From Tubulanus polymorphus (taxonomy: Eukaryota > Nemertea > Palaeonemertea > Tubulaniformes > Tubulanidae), in the NCBI RefSeq assembly GCF_964204645.1, contig NC_134026.1, positions 22,586,650-22,650,649 of the forward strand: DNA of 64,000 bases, in the 5' to 3' direction. Position 1 is the stretch's first letter, and every line of letters starts with the position of its first letter. Positions 43,330 to 60,960 of this stretch are shown here, piece after piece. The notes beneath the pieces were generated by a model, which saw only the letters and a program-made list of their open reading frames with translations, was not told the DNA's origin and ran no database searches. The position numbers and the translations under genes were made by a program.

Positions 43330-46300
43330 ATGTCTTTCAACATAGAAGAGCCAGAGAAAGATGTGCCTCCTGTGTTATCTGATGATGAAGATGCAGATAC
43401 TGATGAAGAAAACCTGCTACAAACAGTGATACCAGCAAAAAGATGTGACAGTGAGCGTCAAGATGTTGACAAGGCGGTAATAGATGAAACCGATTCTTCA
43501 ATGTTTGAAGAAGAAATTGAAGACTATGATGACCACGATCAGGATGCTTTGAAAGCGGCATATTTGGCTGTATTGGCCAGTGAAGATATCACAGACGCAG
43601 ATGAACCTTTAGATATATCGCTAGAAGAGGAAGAGGAAGAATATGAAGGCAGTCCGATTGGAATGGACGAAGTCGATGATTCGAATATCGTGCCTGAAAA
43701 TACGCTTGTCGCTTCAAATATCAGATCTATTGTCGAGCAAGCCAATACCGGAGAACTAACCGATACAGCTGATACTGTTAAAATGCAAACAGTTATAAAT
43801 CAAAAACAGGAAATGGTTGATGACGACGTTATCCCTAAAGAAAGATCAGATTCTAATTCAAAACAAGTCATTGTCGAGCCAGATCCACTTAAAAGTAAAT
43901 TTAAACTTATGTTCTTATTTTTTCGTTACAAAAGCGTTGTTTCAATGAACTTGAATATGACAAACAAGGATTTTCACCCAAATCAGAAAATATGATTAAT
44001 GTTATATTGTTCTGTTAGGATGAATAGTTTCTGTTTTTCTGATGTTCATTGTCATGGGTGTAAATTGTAGATAATTGGTAGTTTAATTAAAATTTACATA
44101 GCTTGTACTGTTATTATTTTCAGCAAATTTTGGTCAGGACCCATGTACAGAGGAAATTTCCAAACCATCTAGCTCAACTGATCACATTCTAGATGCCGTA
44201 CCATCTTTAGATTTGTCAGCAACTTTTTCAACAACACCTAGATCAGCTAGTAGCGCCGAGGGTGAAGAGAAAATTGTTATCATACGAGAAAACGGTGACC
44301 AAAACTGCCACAGCGAGTTTACAATTAATCCGAGTATCAGTACGATATTGGAAGCTTCAAATGAGATTGTTACTGAAAATCAAGAGGAAAAACTTGCTAA
44401 ATTGAAGAAATGTGAGTCTGCCTTCCCTTACTCGTCAAAGTTTTAGTTGAAAGATAGAAGAGCAAAATAATTTATGATAAAATGACTGACAAAATATTTT
44501 TTGTTTAGATCCGGATTTCATTGAATCATTTGAAGAAAGACTACAAGTGCACTATGTCAGTAGATTTGCTAAAGAATGTCCACTTCCTTGGTTCAGAGTG
44601 CCAAATAAACCAGACTGTCAGATCTACCTTGATGTACCAGTAACAGAGCGAATCAACGGAAAGACTGAATCAGTCTCTATAATAGATTTTAAGTTGAAGG
44701 CAGGTGAACGAATCCTTATACAGGGTACAAATGGTAGTGGTAAAACTACATTCCTGCACAAATTAGTTTATGACTATGGCTTAGGTTTACTGCCTGCCAT
44801 TTCTGAAAGAAAGCTAGTCTTCCTGTTAGAAGCTCCGCGTTGGAAGACAGAAAGTAGTCTCAAGAATGTTCTGTCTGAGCAGATATTACAAGAAGCCTGG
44901 GGTATAGATATCAACAAATTGTATGATTGGATGTTGAATAATCCAGAAGAATGTCTGTTTATAGTTGACCACATTGATGACTTGTATGAAAACTGCTCTG
45001 ATCACCCAATTTATACATTAGTCAATGGTCAAGTATTTGCAGATAGTGCAGTTATTTTGGCATCGGCATTAGGGAAAGTTATTCTGTCAAGAGACTGCTA
45101 CCATAGGCAGATAATTACGCAATCTTTTTCTGCTGAGCAGATAAATGAATTCATCGATTTGTTTATTGGTGAAAAGGCAAATTCAGTCTCATTCAAGAAT
45201 GCTCTGTCACAGGACTATAGAACAAAAGGGTTTTATAAAACCCCTTTACATCTTGCCTTAATCTGTACTCTATTCCTGTGTAGAGAAGTCGATCTTACTG
45301 AGATACCTATTTCTCAGACTGAACTCTTTGATAAGGCATTCACCTTTCTATTGCATCTTCTAGGACAAGATTTTCCTGGTAATAGTAGCCATGACACCTC
45401 AAACGATCTGTTGCCCGTCTATGAAGATGTAGCATATGTGCTTAGTAAAGCCGCTCTTTGTAGTTTGAAAGATAGGAAACTTCACTTCAGTAAAGATGAA
45501 TTGAAGATTGCATTTGACATAAATTCTGATGTCCTAGACTTGTTTATCGACTACGGTCTAATTGAAAAGGTGATTTGTCAGGACATGTACTTCTTTCCGT
45601 GTCTTCCATTTAGGGATTTTCTGGCTGCCAAATTCGTCGCCATTCAGTATTACCACGCTGCCAATTCTGGTCAATTAGGTGTGGGTTCTGATTTGCAAGA
45701 AATGACGAAGCTATTTGATTTGTGTTGGTCTTGCCATAACGATGATAACCGGTGCAGCAGATTGTGTGTTTATGTGTCGGGTTTGTTGCGTCGGGATTGT
45801 AACCTATTCATTGAGTCTTTAGTAAAGCAATACTCAAATGCATCTGATCTGCCAACAAAACAGTCTTTTTTGAGGTTGGCATTTGCATGCATCTGCGAAA
45901 ATATCAGATGCAAAGGGTTTGTGAGCTTGATAGCTGACTCTTTTTCGGATATGATGAAATTGAACATGGATCTTATCCATCAAGGCGACACTACACCATC
46001 TCTAGATGGTGTAGCACATATTATAAATGCCGGGAAGCTGACATATCTAGACCTAACTAAGTTGTCTTTCGACGATGTTGAAAGTTCAAATGCCATTTGT
46101 ACTGCTATTAGTGAGGCAGATAGATTGCGTTCAGTTGTTGTCGATTTCACAAAATTTCAACCGGTACGTGCTCAGAATTCCGATCTGATCGATAATTCCT
46201 TTTTGAAGAAATTTCTTAAATCATTAGGTGGCAATTGTTCGATCAAAGACATGTCCGTTCAAATGGACGTTGGAGCAATGAGCCGAGAAATGCTGGAAGT

Positions 46301-47297
46301 AAGTTCCCGGTTTTTCCTATCAGTTCCACATGAATTGAAGTCGCTTAACATACAAATTGGCCTTACTGCGTTTAGTCCTTATCTAGAGGATAAACCTGCT
46401 TTGGCTTCGAATATTGAGCTGTTCGAAAAGCTCAATCTCATTGTATCACGCGTAAATGTTTTCTTACAAAATAATCGGACTTTGGAAACTCTTGAATTGA
46501 ATGGTTGTTTCTTACATAAAGACGTTCTTCCAGAGATCAAGACTAGCATCGTTAATCACACAGGAATCACTTCGTTGCACATTGGTGGCAAAAGGGCAGG
46601 TACTCCGTACCACAGAGAAGGTGTACTGGCCCTGACTGATATTCTAGAAGCAAAAATGCTGACTTCCGTGGCTGTAGACCTGAATAGTTTCGTTAGCAGC
46701 AAAAAACAAACGGAAAAGTTCAGACAGACTGAACTGTACGATAGTTCCTTGTTGGGAGAATATACAAATTATGAACATGAGATAATTGCGACAAAACTTT
46801 TGAGAAGTCTTCAGAAAAATGAAAGCTTAGAAAACGTGCGTTTTTCGTGCGATAGCGTAGACTGTTGTCTGATGGATTTGATATCTGATTTTGTTGAACT
46901 GTCCCCTTCATTGAAACATCTTGAAGTTTGTTGTGAGTCGATTGATGATTTGTTCTTGTTGTTTCTCGGTTGTGGAATTCTTTGTTCGTCCTGTCTTGAA
47001 TCGGTCACGCTGGAGGGTTGCGTACATTCAGGTGGAGGCCTTGCCATGTTTTTACAGTCCTGTTGCCAAAGTCTCTGTCTCAAAGAGCTAGCGATTGTTG
47101 GGAAACCTTTCACCGAGGATTGTCTTGAGTGGCTGTTATTTATACTGTCAAATTTCCCCCTGCACCCGGTGCAACCTTTTCAAATTACTCTCAGTGGACA
47201 AACCCAGGAAGTGCAAGGAAATATTGCAAAAATTATCAGTGACCTCAAAGATATTGAATTGCCCCTTGATATTCTAATGGAAATTGATCTTTCATAG
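43330..47297 (+). CDS. NACHT-domain (NLR-like) STAND NTPase
   Basis: Three exons (43330-43894, 44124-44411 and 44509-47297) give 1213 residues. The first 284 residues, from exons 1-2, are acidic and disordered (DDEDADTDEENLL, EEEEEEYEG), with no recognisable CARD, death or pyrin fold. The NACHT module follows: ATP-binding P-loop GTNGSGKTT (about 357-365), Walker B LFIVDHIDDL (about 434-443) and ILSRDCYHRQI before SFSAEQINEFI. Helical NACHT-associated sequence and a long C-terminal region with leucine-rich repeat-like segments (TLETLELNGC, LKHLEVCCESI) come next. Such proteins are usually cytosolic sensors that oligomerise on ligand binding. The ligand and output here are unknown. The large third exon and the missing effector domain are notable. 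A CAG acceptor at about 43313-43315 implies a 5' UTR exon. Confidence 0.88.
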
Positions 47298-48569
47298 GGA
47301 TAGTGTATATATGTTCCGATTCAGTTGACTAATAAAATCATACTTTGAAAATTAATTACAACCAATATCTAATCACATAAATATTATGTGAAGTATTGAG
47401 CTGAATTTTTGTAGATATATAGATTTTAATAATTTAGGTCTATGAAGGACTGTTACACATAGAAAGGTGTCACCAGGAATTGAGTTGACAGAACAGTGAG
47501 GGAAATTTACCAAAATTAAATGCAGCTCTAAAACGTCAAACAAGGCTTAGCTTTTATCTAATTTCTAAAAGTTTGTGAGTCTTTTAGCAGTAGTTTATAT
47601 GTATCTTTACTTATACCAGTACATCCTGATAAAATGATGATATAGGATAGTTTGAATCCGTGGAATTGCGATGTAGCATAGTTTATACAGAAACCTCCGT
47701 CCTCAAACGTTTTTAACTATTTTTTTTGTTGTGAATTTGAATTCAGTGCTTCCAACGAATTTATTGTCCGTCTGTTCCGACATTCCTCAGGAATTGTATT
47801 GTGATATGCCACGAGATTGAAATGATTAGGCTAAATAAATTGATACCTTGTTTCTCATTTTGCTGAGCTTAAGTTGACCCGATCAAGGTTCTACCATAGC
47901 AGACCTGGTGGCTATAGAAATGAACTGTACAAATTTTATTTGGGTATACAGATATTAACCCCAACGATAGGAAAAACAACGAGGTATTATTTTTTATGCT
48001 TAACATTTCAATATTTTTTAAAGGGTTTTGTGGATTTTATCAGATAAAAGATTTATCGCTGTAATAATGAATATTATATTGCTATGTGTAATATTGTAAT
48101 TAAACTTTGAAATTTATATTTTTTTGTATTTTCGTATTTTGTCCTTCTAACATACAGTTTACTTAGGCTTATATAAATGATATTAAATAAATAAGATACA
48201 TATTTAGAAAATTACGATCTTACAGTGTTCAAGGTGAGAGAGCCTCATTTTCTCAGAGAAAAAAAGCGGCGTTTGCGATGATGGATGATTGAAAAAAAAA
48301 ATTTTCTTTGAATCAGCCATGCAAACGCCCCAAAGCTTCTATGAAAAAAGAATTCTGAATTCAACTATCATTCGCTGTTTGATTTGTTAAACGAGACAGT
48401 GCGGGTATTACGATTCCGATTAATGATTTGAGGATCTCAAGTTCGACTGTGGCAATCGAGGATTCTGCTTGTGGCAAGTGAGGATACGCCAGGTTCGCTA
48501 GTGTGTGGAACGATGCGTCTACTCGAGTAATTTATTTACACGACATCATTAAGAAATTTCTTGCCGAAA
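47298..48569. other. Spacer between NACHT gene and Derlin-2
   Basis: AT-rich. AATAAAATC near 47332 may be the polyadenylation signal of the NACHT gene. The right part must hold the Derlin-2 promoter. I looked for an ERSE there and did not see one. Confidence 0.4.
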
Positions 48570-50047
48570 ATGGCTATGCTGCAGTCCTTTTTTCAGGAAT
48601 ATGTTCAAATACCGCCGATTACTAGGGCATATTGCACAGCCTGCGTAATGACGACTTTAGCCGTGGTATGTTTTGTAAAAGACAGAATGAACCGATAATT
48701 CTCTTCCGGGTTCTATTTCTCAATCACTACAACCAATACAATTCAAGTCTTTATTCGTCATCATTATCTCAAAAACAATTGGCCTTTTTATTTCAGCAAC
48801 TAGAGGTACTGACTCCATTCCACTTGTATTTCAATCCTGAGTTGATTTTTGAAAAAGGCCAAGTAAGTATCATATCTCAGGGTATTTAATTCGATCACAA
48901 AATAAGTTGTGTGGCAAACTGATTGTGTCATTTTAGTTATGGAGGCTGGTGACGAACTTCACATTTTTCGGAACAGTGGGATTTAATTGTCTATTCCACA
49001 TGATATTCTTGTATCGATATTGTCGAATGTTAGAAGAAGGCTCTTTCAGAGGTCGAACGTCAGACTTTGTTTTCATGTTTCTTCTCGGTGGAACAATGAT
49101 GATTGTATCCTTATATACAATGAAAACCTAAAACACAAAAGATGCATCTCAAAAAAAAGATTCTTTCCCTTAATGATTTTACAGGTTGTTGGTTTATTTG
49201 TTAATATAGTGTTTTTAGGACAGGCTTTTACGATGATGATAGTTTATATATGGAGTAGAAGAAACCCTTATGTCAGGATGAATTTCTTTGGACTCATGAA
49301 TTTCCAGGCTCCATATCTGCCCTGGGTTCTACTGGCATTCTCATTCTTGCTCGGTAATGTCATCACAGTAGATTTAATGGGTAAGTTTTCGTCATTTTGG
49401 TCCTACACCTGAATTATCAATTTCGATGAATAACTGACTTCTGGCTTCTTTTTAGGCATAGCAATAGGTCACATATACTTCTATTTAGAGGATGTATTTC
49501 CTGAACAGCCTGGAGGTTTTAAGATCCTAAAAACGCCACATTTCATGTAAGCTGTGAACTGGAATTGAAAAATTATCGAATTTTCCCGAAAAACTTTTAT
49601 CGAAAGCACCATTGCATAAATACATTATGTACTGTAGAACTCACTTTATTCGGACTTTTAATTCAGATGAAATATTTGGTCCGTTTAACCCGGAACCGTT
49701 ATTATTCTTAATTCGGATTTTACTTAATTCGAAGAAATCTGGGCAGTCCCTTAGTCATTAGAATTCAGTGAATTCTACTGTATTACAATATTACATGTAT
49801 ATGAATAGCATTTGATGGTATTTGTGTTGATCAGATATTTTAAGGAATAGTCGCGCTGCGATGTCATTTTATAGCTGATATTCTTCTGCTTTTATTTAGG
49901 AAAGTTCTATTCGATGGATTACACGAAGATCCCAATTATAACGTGCTTCCAGAAGAAGAACGGCCAGGTGGATATGACTGGGATGGTAGAGAGGAACGGC
50001 CACAACAAGGAGCAGAACAAGCTCAAGATGAACAACATAATGACTGA
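48570..50047 (+). CDS. DERL2: Derlin-2, ER-associated degradation factor
   Basis: Six exons: 48570-48665, 48797-48862, 48937-49104, 49185-49380, 49456-49546 and 49900-50047. They give 254 residues. Derlins are catalytically dead rhomboid-like proteins that help retrotranslocate misfolded proteins from the ER to p97/VCP. The sequence matches Derlin-2 nearly throughout: [29 protein letters not shown], the WRLVTNF motif, [34 protein letters not shown] and [16 protein letters not shown]. Catalytic Ser/His of active rhomboids are absent, as expected. The C-terminal tail ([18 protein letters not shown] and onward) is longer and more polar than in vertebrates, and its p97-binding SHP box is degenerate. 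Exon 1 uses the first ATG. A pogo-like MITE sits in the last intron. Confidence 0.96.
49630..49782. repeat. pogo/Tc1-like MITE (Derlin-2 last intron)
   Basis: TA-flanked ends: TACTGTAGAACTCACT at the left, and TAGAATTCAGTGAATTCTAC at the right, whose complement begins TACAGTAGAATTCACT. Phrases such as TTATTCGGACTTTTAATTC and TTAATTCGGATTTTACTTAA resemble non-autonomous pogo-type elements common in animals. There is no coding capacity. Confidence 0.65.
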
Positions 50048-51715
50048 CCAAAGCTGCTTGAAAAAGTAGCACCATCAAGATCTGTTTTCTAGTCTCAATA
50101 ATTACCTTTAAACATTTTAAGTTGTACCAACACAAATATCACAATTGGCAGATCTTTGTGCACAAGGAGTTCCATCATATCAATTCATTGGAGTTAAGGA
50201 ACGTGCCATAAGTTGTTATTGATATTCAGGCCCGTACGCAGCCTCTCTTGGGGGGACGGTGGTGCGAATAGTGATTGGTTAGATAGAACTCATTTGCCAG
50301 CAATTGCAAAAGCCGCGGGCTTAGTCCTTTGAGGGGGATTTAGGGGAAATTTTGAAATAAACATTTTAGATGCATTTCCTGCCCAATTTAATTCAATATT
50401 TCATAGATAATAAGTCACTGAAATATTAGTGTTATCTATTCTTGAAACATATTTACAGTATAGATTTCTATTTTCCGAAAACATGTATGCTACACAAGAA
50501 ATTTATGTACTGTTATATGTATATTACAGTTTAGCTAATTACCTTAACATTTGTGATGCAATGTCGTTAGTCCAGTCCTAGCCTACATGCATTAGAAGCC
50601 CTGGCCAACCAACCCAACAACTACTGTAGTCTCGTCATTTGTCTGGAAGCTTGCACAGCATCAACGTAATGGATGAGTCGGTGCCAGAAAAGAAAATAGT
50701 GGAATTTGTAATGGAACATGGAACATCACATCCCCTGGGTACGGGCCTGATATTCAAACAAGATCTACTTACAAGGTTACTGTTACATACAGAAAGTAAA
50801 TTGTGCTGTGTGCATCATGAAACAATCGTTTAATGTGTTAAGCTCCATTTTCTAAAGACCAATACCAACACAAGGTTATCTTTCAATATACTGCTGTTCT
50901 GGACTTGCACTATCTGTGTATGAAAAAATCAAACGCTCTTTGTCCTTTTCATGTACCTGTGCCAGTAGGTTGTTAATTACACTAATGTCTTTGGAGTTTG
51001 TGTATTTTTTTAGGGTTGGGATTGTAAAATAAAATTTTTATAGTATATTACGACAGCTTCTTGTTATTTGTTATCGTTGTGCACATGGATTCCGATATAT
51101 CTTAATCTTTCGCTGAAGTCCACCGAGATGTTCAATTATCTGATAGTAGGGGTCTAAATTATTATGAAAAACTAGGCAAACATACCCATTCATGACATTT
51201 GTTCTATGAAACAGATTCTGAATTCGTAATGCATTTCATATTACTAGTTCAGTCAGTCTGTTAAAATTTCATCCTTCTTAATGCCATGCTCAATAACGGC
51301 AACATTTTTTTGGCATCATAAAGGACTTGAACTGTATGTTTGGTTTGATTGTTATTGGAAATTTACCAGTCTCCAACTTCCTGAGGTAGAAATCAAAGAG
51401 AATCCTTAAAGCAACAGCATACTACATGAATTTGAAAACCACAATAACCTTTTCAGTCCTCTGAAGGATTTTTGTCCTCATAACCAAAATGAAGCAATTC
51501 TCAACTCGTGGAAAGGGAATATTGCCTTATATATCTGTAAGTTTATTGCAACAAAAAACTACATAAATAACTAATTCACAGATTTTCAAAAAAATTAAAT
51601 GATAACAATTGTACAAAATATCAATATCGGGTAGTTCAGGAATGTTCAGAGTGCTGCATACATCAAACTTGTGGTTGGAGATTTTCATAAACAGTTTTAT
51701 CACAGCTAAGTTGCA
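50048..51715. other. Non-coding interval between Derlin-2 and SANBR
   Basis: The Derlin-2 3' UTR and the SANBR 3' UTR (on the opposite strand) must lie here. AATAAAATTTTT at about 51030 is a candidate Derlin-2 signal. No exon or repeat could be supported. Confidence 0.4.
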
Positions 51716-55973
<4,258 letters not shown>

Positions 55974-57147
55974 CTCGAGCTTGTACCATTAGAATAATCA
56001 GCCTGTTGATTGAGGCTGGTTACCAGGATGATGAGCTGTCAGTCAGTGTCAGAGAAGAAATTATTGAATTGAATTGATTTCTTCAGTCTAGAAAAATTAG
56101 ACGTTTTAAATTGAAATTACTAATATACAAGTCATCCCCCCCCCCCCCCAAAAAAAAATAACCCCACGTTTTATGCTTTTAATGTAATGCCTTTTACAGA
56201 TAATCTTAGTCTTACCAGAATGGCATACTTACACGGTGAAATGGGGTTTATGGACAACAGTTTATGGCATTTCCATTGAAACCAGGAAGTGAATGTTATT
56301 ACTATGATGCAGGGGTTCGTGGTACACCTCGAAAGCTCGACATTGTTGGGGAATGTATATAGGCTCGAATCCTAGTCCATGGAATATTTCTAGGAATGAA
56401 GTGGACGTTAATATCGGTCATATTTAGCAGTTTTCACCAAGTCCTTTGCGTACACATTCTAACCCATAATGTACACATAGGTTATAGACTGGCATCTCCC
56501 AGTGGGCTTTGGTTAACCAATGGAAACAGTGACAATTGAAAGTTGATAGTTACACTCTAGTATTTGTCCACCGGTTTTAACCAAAATTTGAGCAACTGGC
56601 CCCAGATGGATGAACATGTGCCAATCACATACCCTCGCCTCGTACCGATCCAGGTATAACAAGTCAAGTACATACAAATGATATTGATATCAATAATATT
56701 TATTTCATGATTGCAAAAAATAAAAAAAAGAATTCTCATGATTAGGCTACTTTTGAGATGATTTAGAACAAGTAGGCCTAACCAAGTAACTAACAACACA
56801 ATATTCTTTTTAAAGCTAGTACAGCTGCCTACGTCATGGAGTACATTTTATATCTAGTAGTACCGGTACATAAACTGCAATCTGATAAGTATCTTCTTTG
56901 AAGAATGTAACAAAAAACAATATGGTACCTCAGAAATGGAAATTAAATTACCAACAATAAAAGGGTAACTACCTCATGAGCACATCATTCAAAGTTACAC
57001 ATATAATTCATCTTGTGTGTCTTGTGTGTCAGATGATAAGAAGCAACTTGAAACTACATCGATCAGCAGCCTAGCAAATCCAATAACTTAAAATGCTAAA
57101 CATGATATCTTTGTCAAAATGTATTCTTTGACCTATATACAATTGTC
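55974..57147. other. Spacer between SANBR and the SLC22 gene, with C14A9 tract
   Basis: SANBR's promoter and the SLC22 3' UTR lie here. A homopolymer junction, 14 C then 9 A, occupies 56136-56158. No additional exon was recognised. Confidence 0.45.
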
Positions 57148-59894
57148 CTAACAAGTAGTGCTTGGCTGATTGTTGCTAGTTTGAGCATTTTTCAATATTG
57201 GTTTCAGTTGATTTGTGGAATGATGGTTCATCAATTTTTCTTCAACTTGCTCAACATCAGCGATAGTGTCGGGCATCGGCTTATGTAGTGTTTCAGGTAG
57301 CAATACTGATATTCCACTTCCTATCACAGCAAACACTCCAAAAAGGAAAGTGGGCAGTGATGTGAAAGTGTGGAAACCCTGAAATGACAAACAAACAGGT
57401 TATTAAGTTTCGAAGTAGACAATGGCTATCTAAGAGCAGTTTTCTATAACAGGTAAATAAAATACAGCATAATGAACCGGGTACCGGGACAATTGCCCCA
57501 TTTTTCAATGAAAAAAAAAAAAAAAAAAACTTTGACAACCAAGGACAATTTTACTCAGAAACCGGGATGCGTTTCAATTTATAACTTATCATCTAATTAC
57601 TGGTACGGACGGTACTTACCAATAATAAAATCTGAGGGGAAATCAATGCACCAAACCTTGCCATGAAAGCACATGAACCAACTCCAACATTTCTGCAATG
57701 TTAAAGAAATTTATAAATGCCTGAAAAATTTGAGGGAAAATAGATCAGAATGAAAAAATGCAAATACCTGACGACAGTTGGAAACAATTCAGATGTATAC
57801 ATGAAGAGTACACCAAATCCTCCAGCAATACCAAACTTTCCCAGTAGAGCTAACACAGTGGAAATAATCCTAGCCGTATTACCGGCATCTGTAAACATAC
57901 AAGATCAAGAGGACTGAAGACTGCACAAATATCTCAAACCAAAGTATCCATTGTCAGAACACACTCACCCATGATATGCGGAACCACAGCTGCAGCTATG
58001 CATAGTAGCCCACCAAACAAAAGAAAAACGCTGAGCGGTCTTTTCCGACCAACCCTAACACAAATAGACATTCATTTGATTATCCTATCGAAAAATAATC
58101 TCTACTTTTCATTTTCATGTTTTTTATAATGCATAGATACTCGTACTTACTTTCCAAGGATTGCCATACAAAGTAAATAAGCAGGGAGATCGACAGCAGA
58201 CATGATAAAGAAATTCAAGTACTTATTACCAGCTAATGTGGAAACATTCAACATCAGACCATAATAAGCAGTTGAATTAGCAAACCTGAAAAAATTTGTT
58301 TAAATACAAAATTGAATTTTTTATATTTCATTCCGATTTTCAGGATATTTCACATGACATTAGACCATATTTTAACCATACATAAAAAAATACTAACCAA
58401 ATATAGAATAATATCAGACTTCTTTTCCTCATTTTAGTTGTACGGAACATGTGTATTATGTTGAAAAATGATTGTCCCTTTGGCTTTTCAGTTGAGTGAA
58501 TCTCAGTATTTGGTTCTACATGATCTTCTTCGTCATTGTCAATTTCACAGATCGGATCTTTACTAAGCGTCATACAGTTCAGTTTCGCTAAATAGTTCAC
58601 AGTTTCTTCTAACTTCTTATATTTTGAGTGAGTAAAAAGCCATCTAATAGATTCAGGTACTAGCCTACAAATGCATAAATGTTCCATATTTCATCCATAT
58701 TCAGACTGCATGTCCTAATCAAAAACAAGTTGTTTTTCAAGAGGTCAGTCCTCATACTTATATTAGTGATTACTGAAATACAATAATAAATCCCTTTCCT
58801 CTGTACTGGCCTTCTGACTTGAGAGACTCTGATAGTGATTCACATATTCTGTTAATTTTCAAAGATCAACATACTTATGCAGATAGCCTAGTAATACTCA
58901 CCAAAAGTAAGCGACTGTCACTAAGCTATGGAGACCTAACACCAATTGTATATAATGCCAATCTCGCACCAGGTAACAAATGAAAGCCAAATACATGCCA
59001 CCTACGCTCCACATGACCTCCATAATTGTACCAGCAAATGTACGATGTTTCTTCTGAGAAAGCTCCAGTACCAATGTACATGTAATGGCTTGCATTCCCT
59101 GAAAATGAGGCAAAAAATCGTTCATGGCACGTGAAGCTCTCAGTTCGAACTGAAAAAATCTGATTTCTTAAACAAACCTGAAGCAGAAGACCCATTACAA
59201 ATCGAATCAGGATGAAAAGAGTCAAATGTTGTACAAACGATAAAGCTACACCGAGCAGAGCTGGCATCCATAGCGTGAACATCAACACTGGTTTGCGGCC
59301 ATAACGATCGGACAGGGAACCAAATATTACACCTCCTACCATAACACCGAGAAAGTATAATGTTGTTACCAGTTTTGCTAAGTAAAGTTTGTCACATACT
59401 AAATTCCACTGAAAGAATAATGTACGTATCATCAATCATTGGTCGTTTCACTCAACTGTTGCATTCAAATTAAGCTCAAGGTCTAGCTTTTTTGTTTGTT
59501 AAATCCAAGGTTAACGCATGTGCCAAATAGTGATAGCCAATAATTATCAGGCTAAGTATTCATTACATACCTCCATCACGATGCTAAGTTCCCCAGGTTC
59601 AGCATTAAATTGATAACCATTCGGACAAGATACGGTTTTATTTGTAGTATTACTAAAGTTAGCGTAAACGGTACAGCTGTCATATTTTTCTTTCGCATTG
59701 TTGTAGGGAATTGCCTCTTCAACGGTAACATTGTTTGGCAATTTACAGTGAAACGGATTCGATGCTCCATAGATAGCCATGATCATATTATTGAAAGCCA
59801 TATATGAGAAATTCGATGCCAGCAAAACCATGAGAAATGCCTGGTATTTACCAGGATTTCCCAAAAGAGCTAAAATTCGATCAATATCCTGCAT
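57148..59894 (-). CDS. SLC22-family organic ion / carnitine transporter
   Basis: Nine exons: 59571-59894, 59178-59408, 58902-59098, 58398-58664, 58151-58285, 57969-58054, 57768-57888, 57620-57692 and 57148-57378. They give 554 residues, the usual SLC22 size. This is a twelve-span major facilitator carrier. The first extracellular loop is large, with NVT, NFS, NTT and NKT glycosylation sites and several cysteines. IVMEWNLVCDKLYLAKL leads into the MFS signature GSLSDRYGRKPVLM. LVPESIRWL after TM6, a charged cytosolic loop, VGRKRPLS and LPETLHKPMP follow the family pattern. SLC22 proteins move organic cations, anions or carnitine across the plasma membrane. The substrate class is not decidable here. 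The exon starts upstream at about 59936 in the 5' UTR. A foldback element lies about 100 bp further upstream. Confidence 0.94.
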
Positions 59895-60040
59895 CTTGCT
59901 GGGTCTGTGATTAGTAATTCCTATTTGTATGTTCCTGAAAAGAGTAAAAAAAACATTGAAAAGCTTACAAACATCAACAGGGCTCGTCACATAAAGCTGA
60001 GGGGTACACAATCAATCTCTTCTCAGGATAGAGCAGCTGA

Positions 60041-60479
60041 GGGTCCTCCTAATTACCGAGCTGACACAATTTACCGAGATGAACCGAGATAACATGTAGT
60101 ATAGCATTTTTAGTTAATTTCTTTACCGTTTTAACGCTTGAAATCATGTTATATCAGTCATAAATACCTTCTTGTCATATTTTACATATTTTGCCGGATA
60201 TTTTGTAGAAAAAATATTGACTTCAAATACGTCATCTCGGTTAGCAATAAAATTTCATTGAATTTGATTGATCAACCATCTAATCTCTGTAAAGTTAAAA
60301 GTTACTTTTCTACAAAAATATCCGACAAAATATGTAAAATATGACTCCAGCAGGTATTCATTACTGATATAATATGATATCAAATGTTAAAATCGATAAG
60401 GAATAAATAAATATGTTATATTTCATGTCATCTCGGTTCATCTCGGTAAATTGCGTCATCTCCGTATAAAGGAGGACCG
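60041..60479. repeat. Foldback MITE with nested inverted repeats
   Basis: The outer arms (about 60041-60100 and 60415-60479) share ACCGAGATGAACCGAGAT and GGTCCTCCT in inverted orientation. An inner pair at about 60175-60210 and 60305-60345 shares CATATTTTACATATTTTG. GCAGCTGA flanks both sides (60033-60040 and 60480-60487), consistent with an 8-bp target duplication, as hAT-type elements make. It is non-coding. Confidence 0.8.
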
Positions 60480-60960
60480 GCAGCTGAGGTCTGGGTGTGA
60501 GAGTGAATCTATAGATCTACAATTGAGTCCTATCGCTCTTAATCTTGATTGAAGAAAATGATGAAACGAAAACTTAACCAAATCATTACCCCAACCCTTA
60601 CCCTCTAGCCCCTAAAACTAAACCTTTGGTTGCTCAAGACCCTGAGCCTTTGACCCCTAGATGCAAGATCTATTTTTTACGGTTGAAAAAGCCGCCATTT
60701 TGTATTGTGGAACGTTGCCAGATGCAAGAATGAGATGTTATCAGGTTTGCACCAGATTCAACAGTACTGTACACGATTAAATATGAAATATACGTACTAA
60801 AGCCTAACCTGAACGAATGAAGACCAAAAGTATAAAACTCCTAACACTGTTACTCATTAACGAATTATGCAACATCTTTTAGATTTTTTTGTTATATCAC
60901 ACAGGCGACGGTGACCTAATGGGCGCTGCCATCTTTGAAAGTAGTACTGAATAGTGCATC
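60480..60960. other. Spacer without recognisable features
   Basis: CCCTAACCC-like words around 60590-60660 are too irregular for a telomeric repeat. No gene was seen. Confidence 0.35.

Noticed and set aside
60590-60660. CCCTAACCC-like words as interstitial telomere repeats
   Set aside because: The words are irregular, with no run of TTAGGG units.
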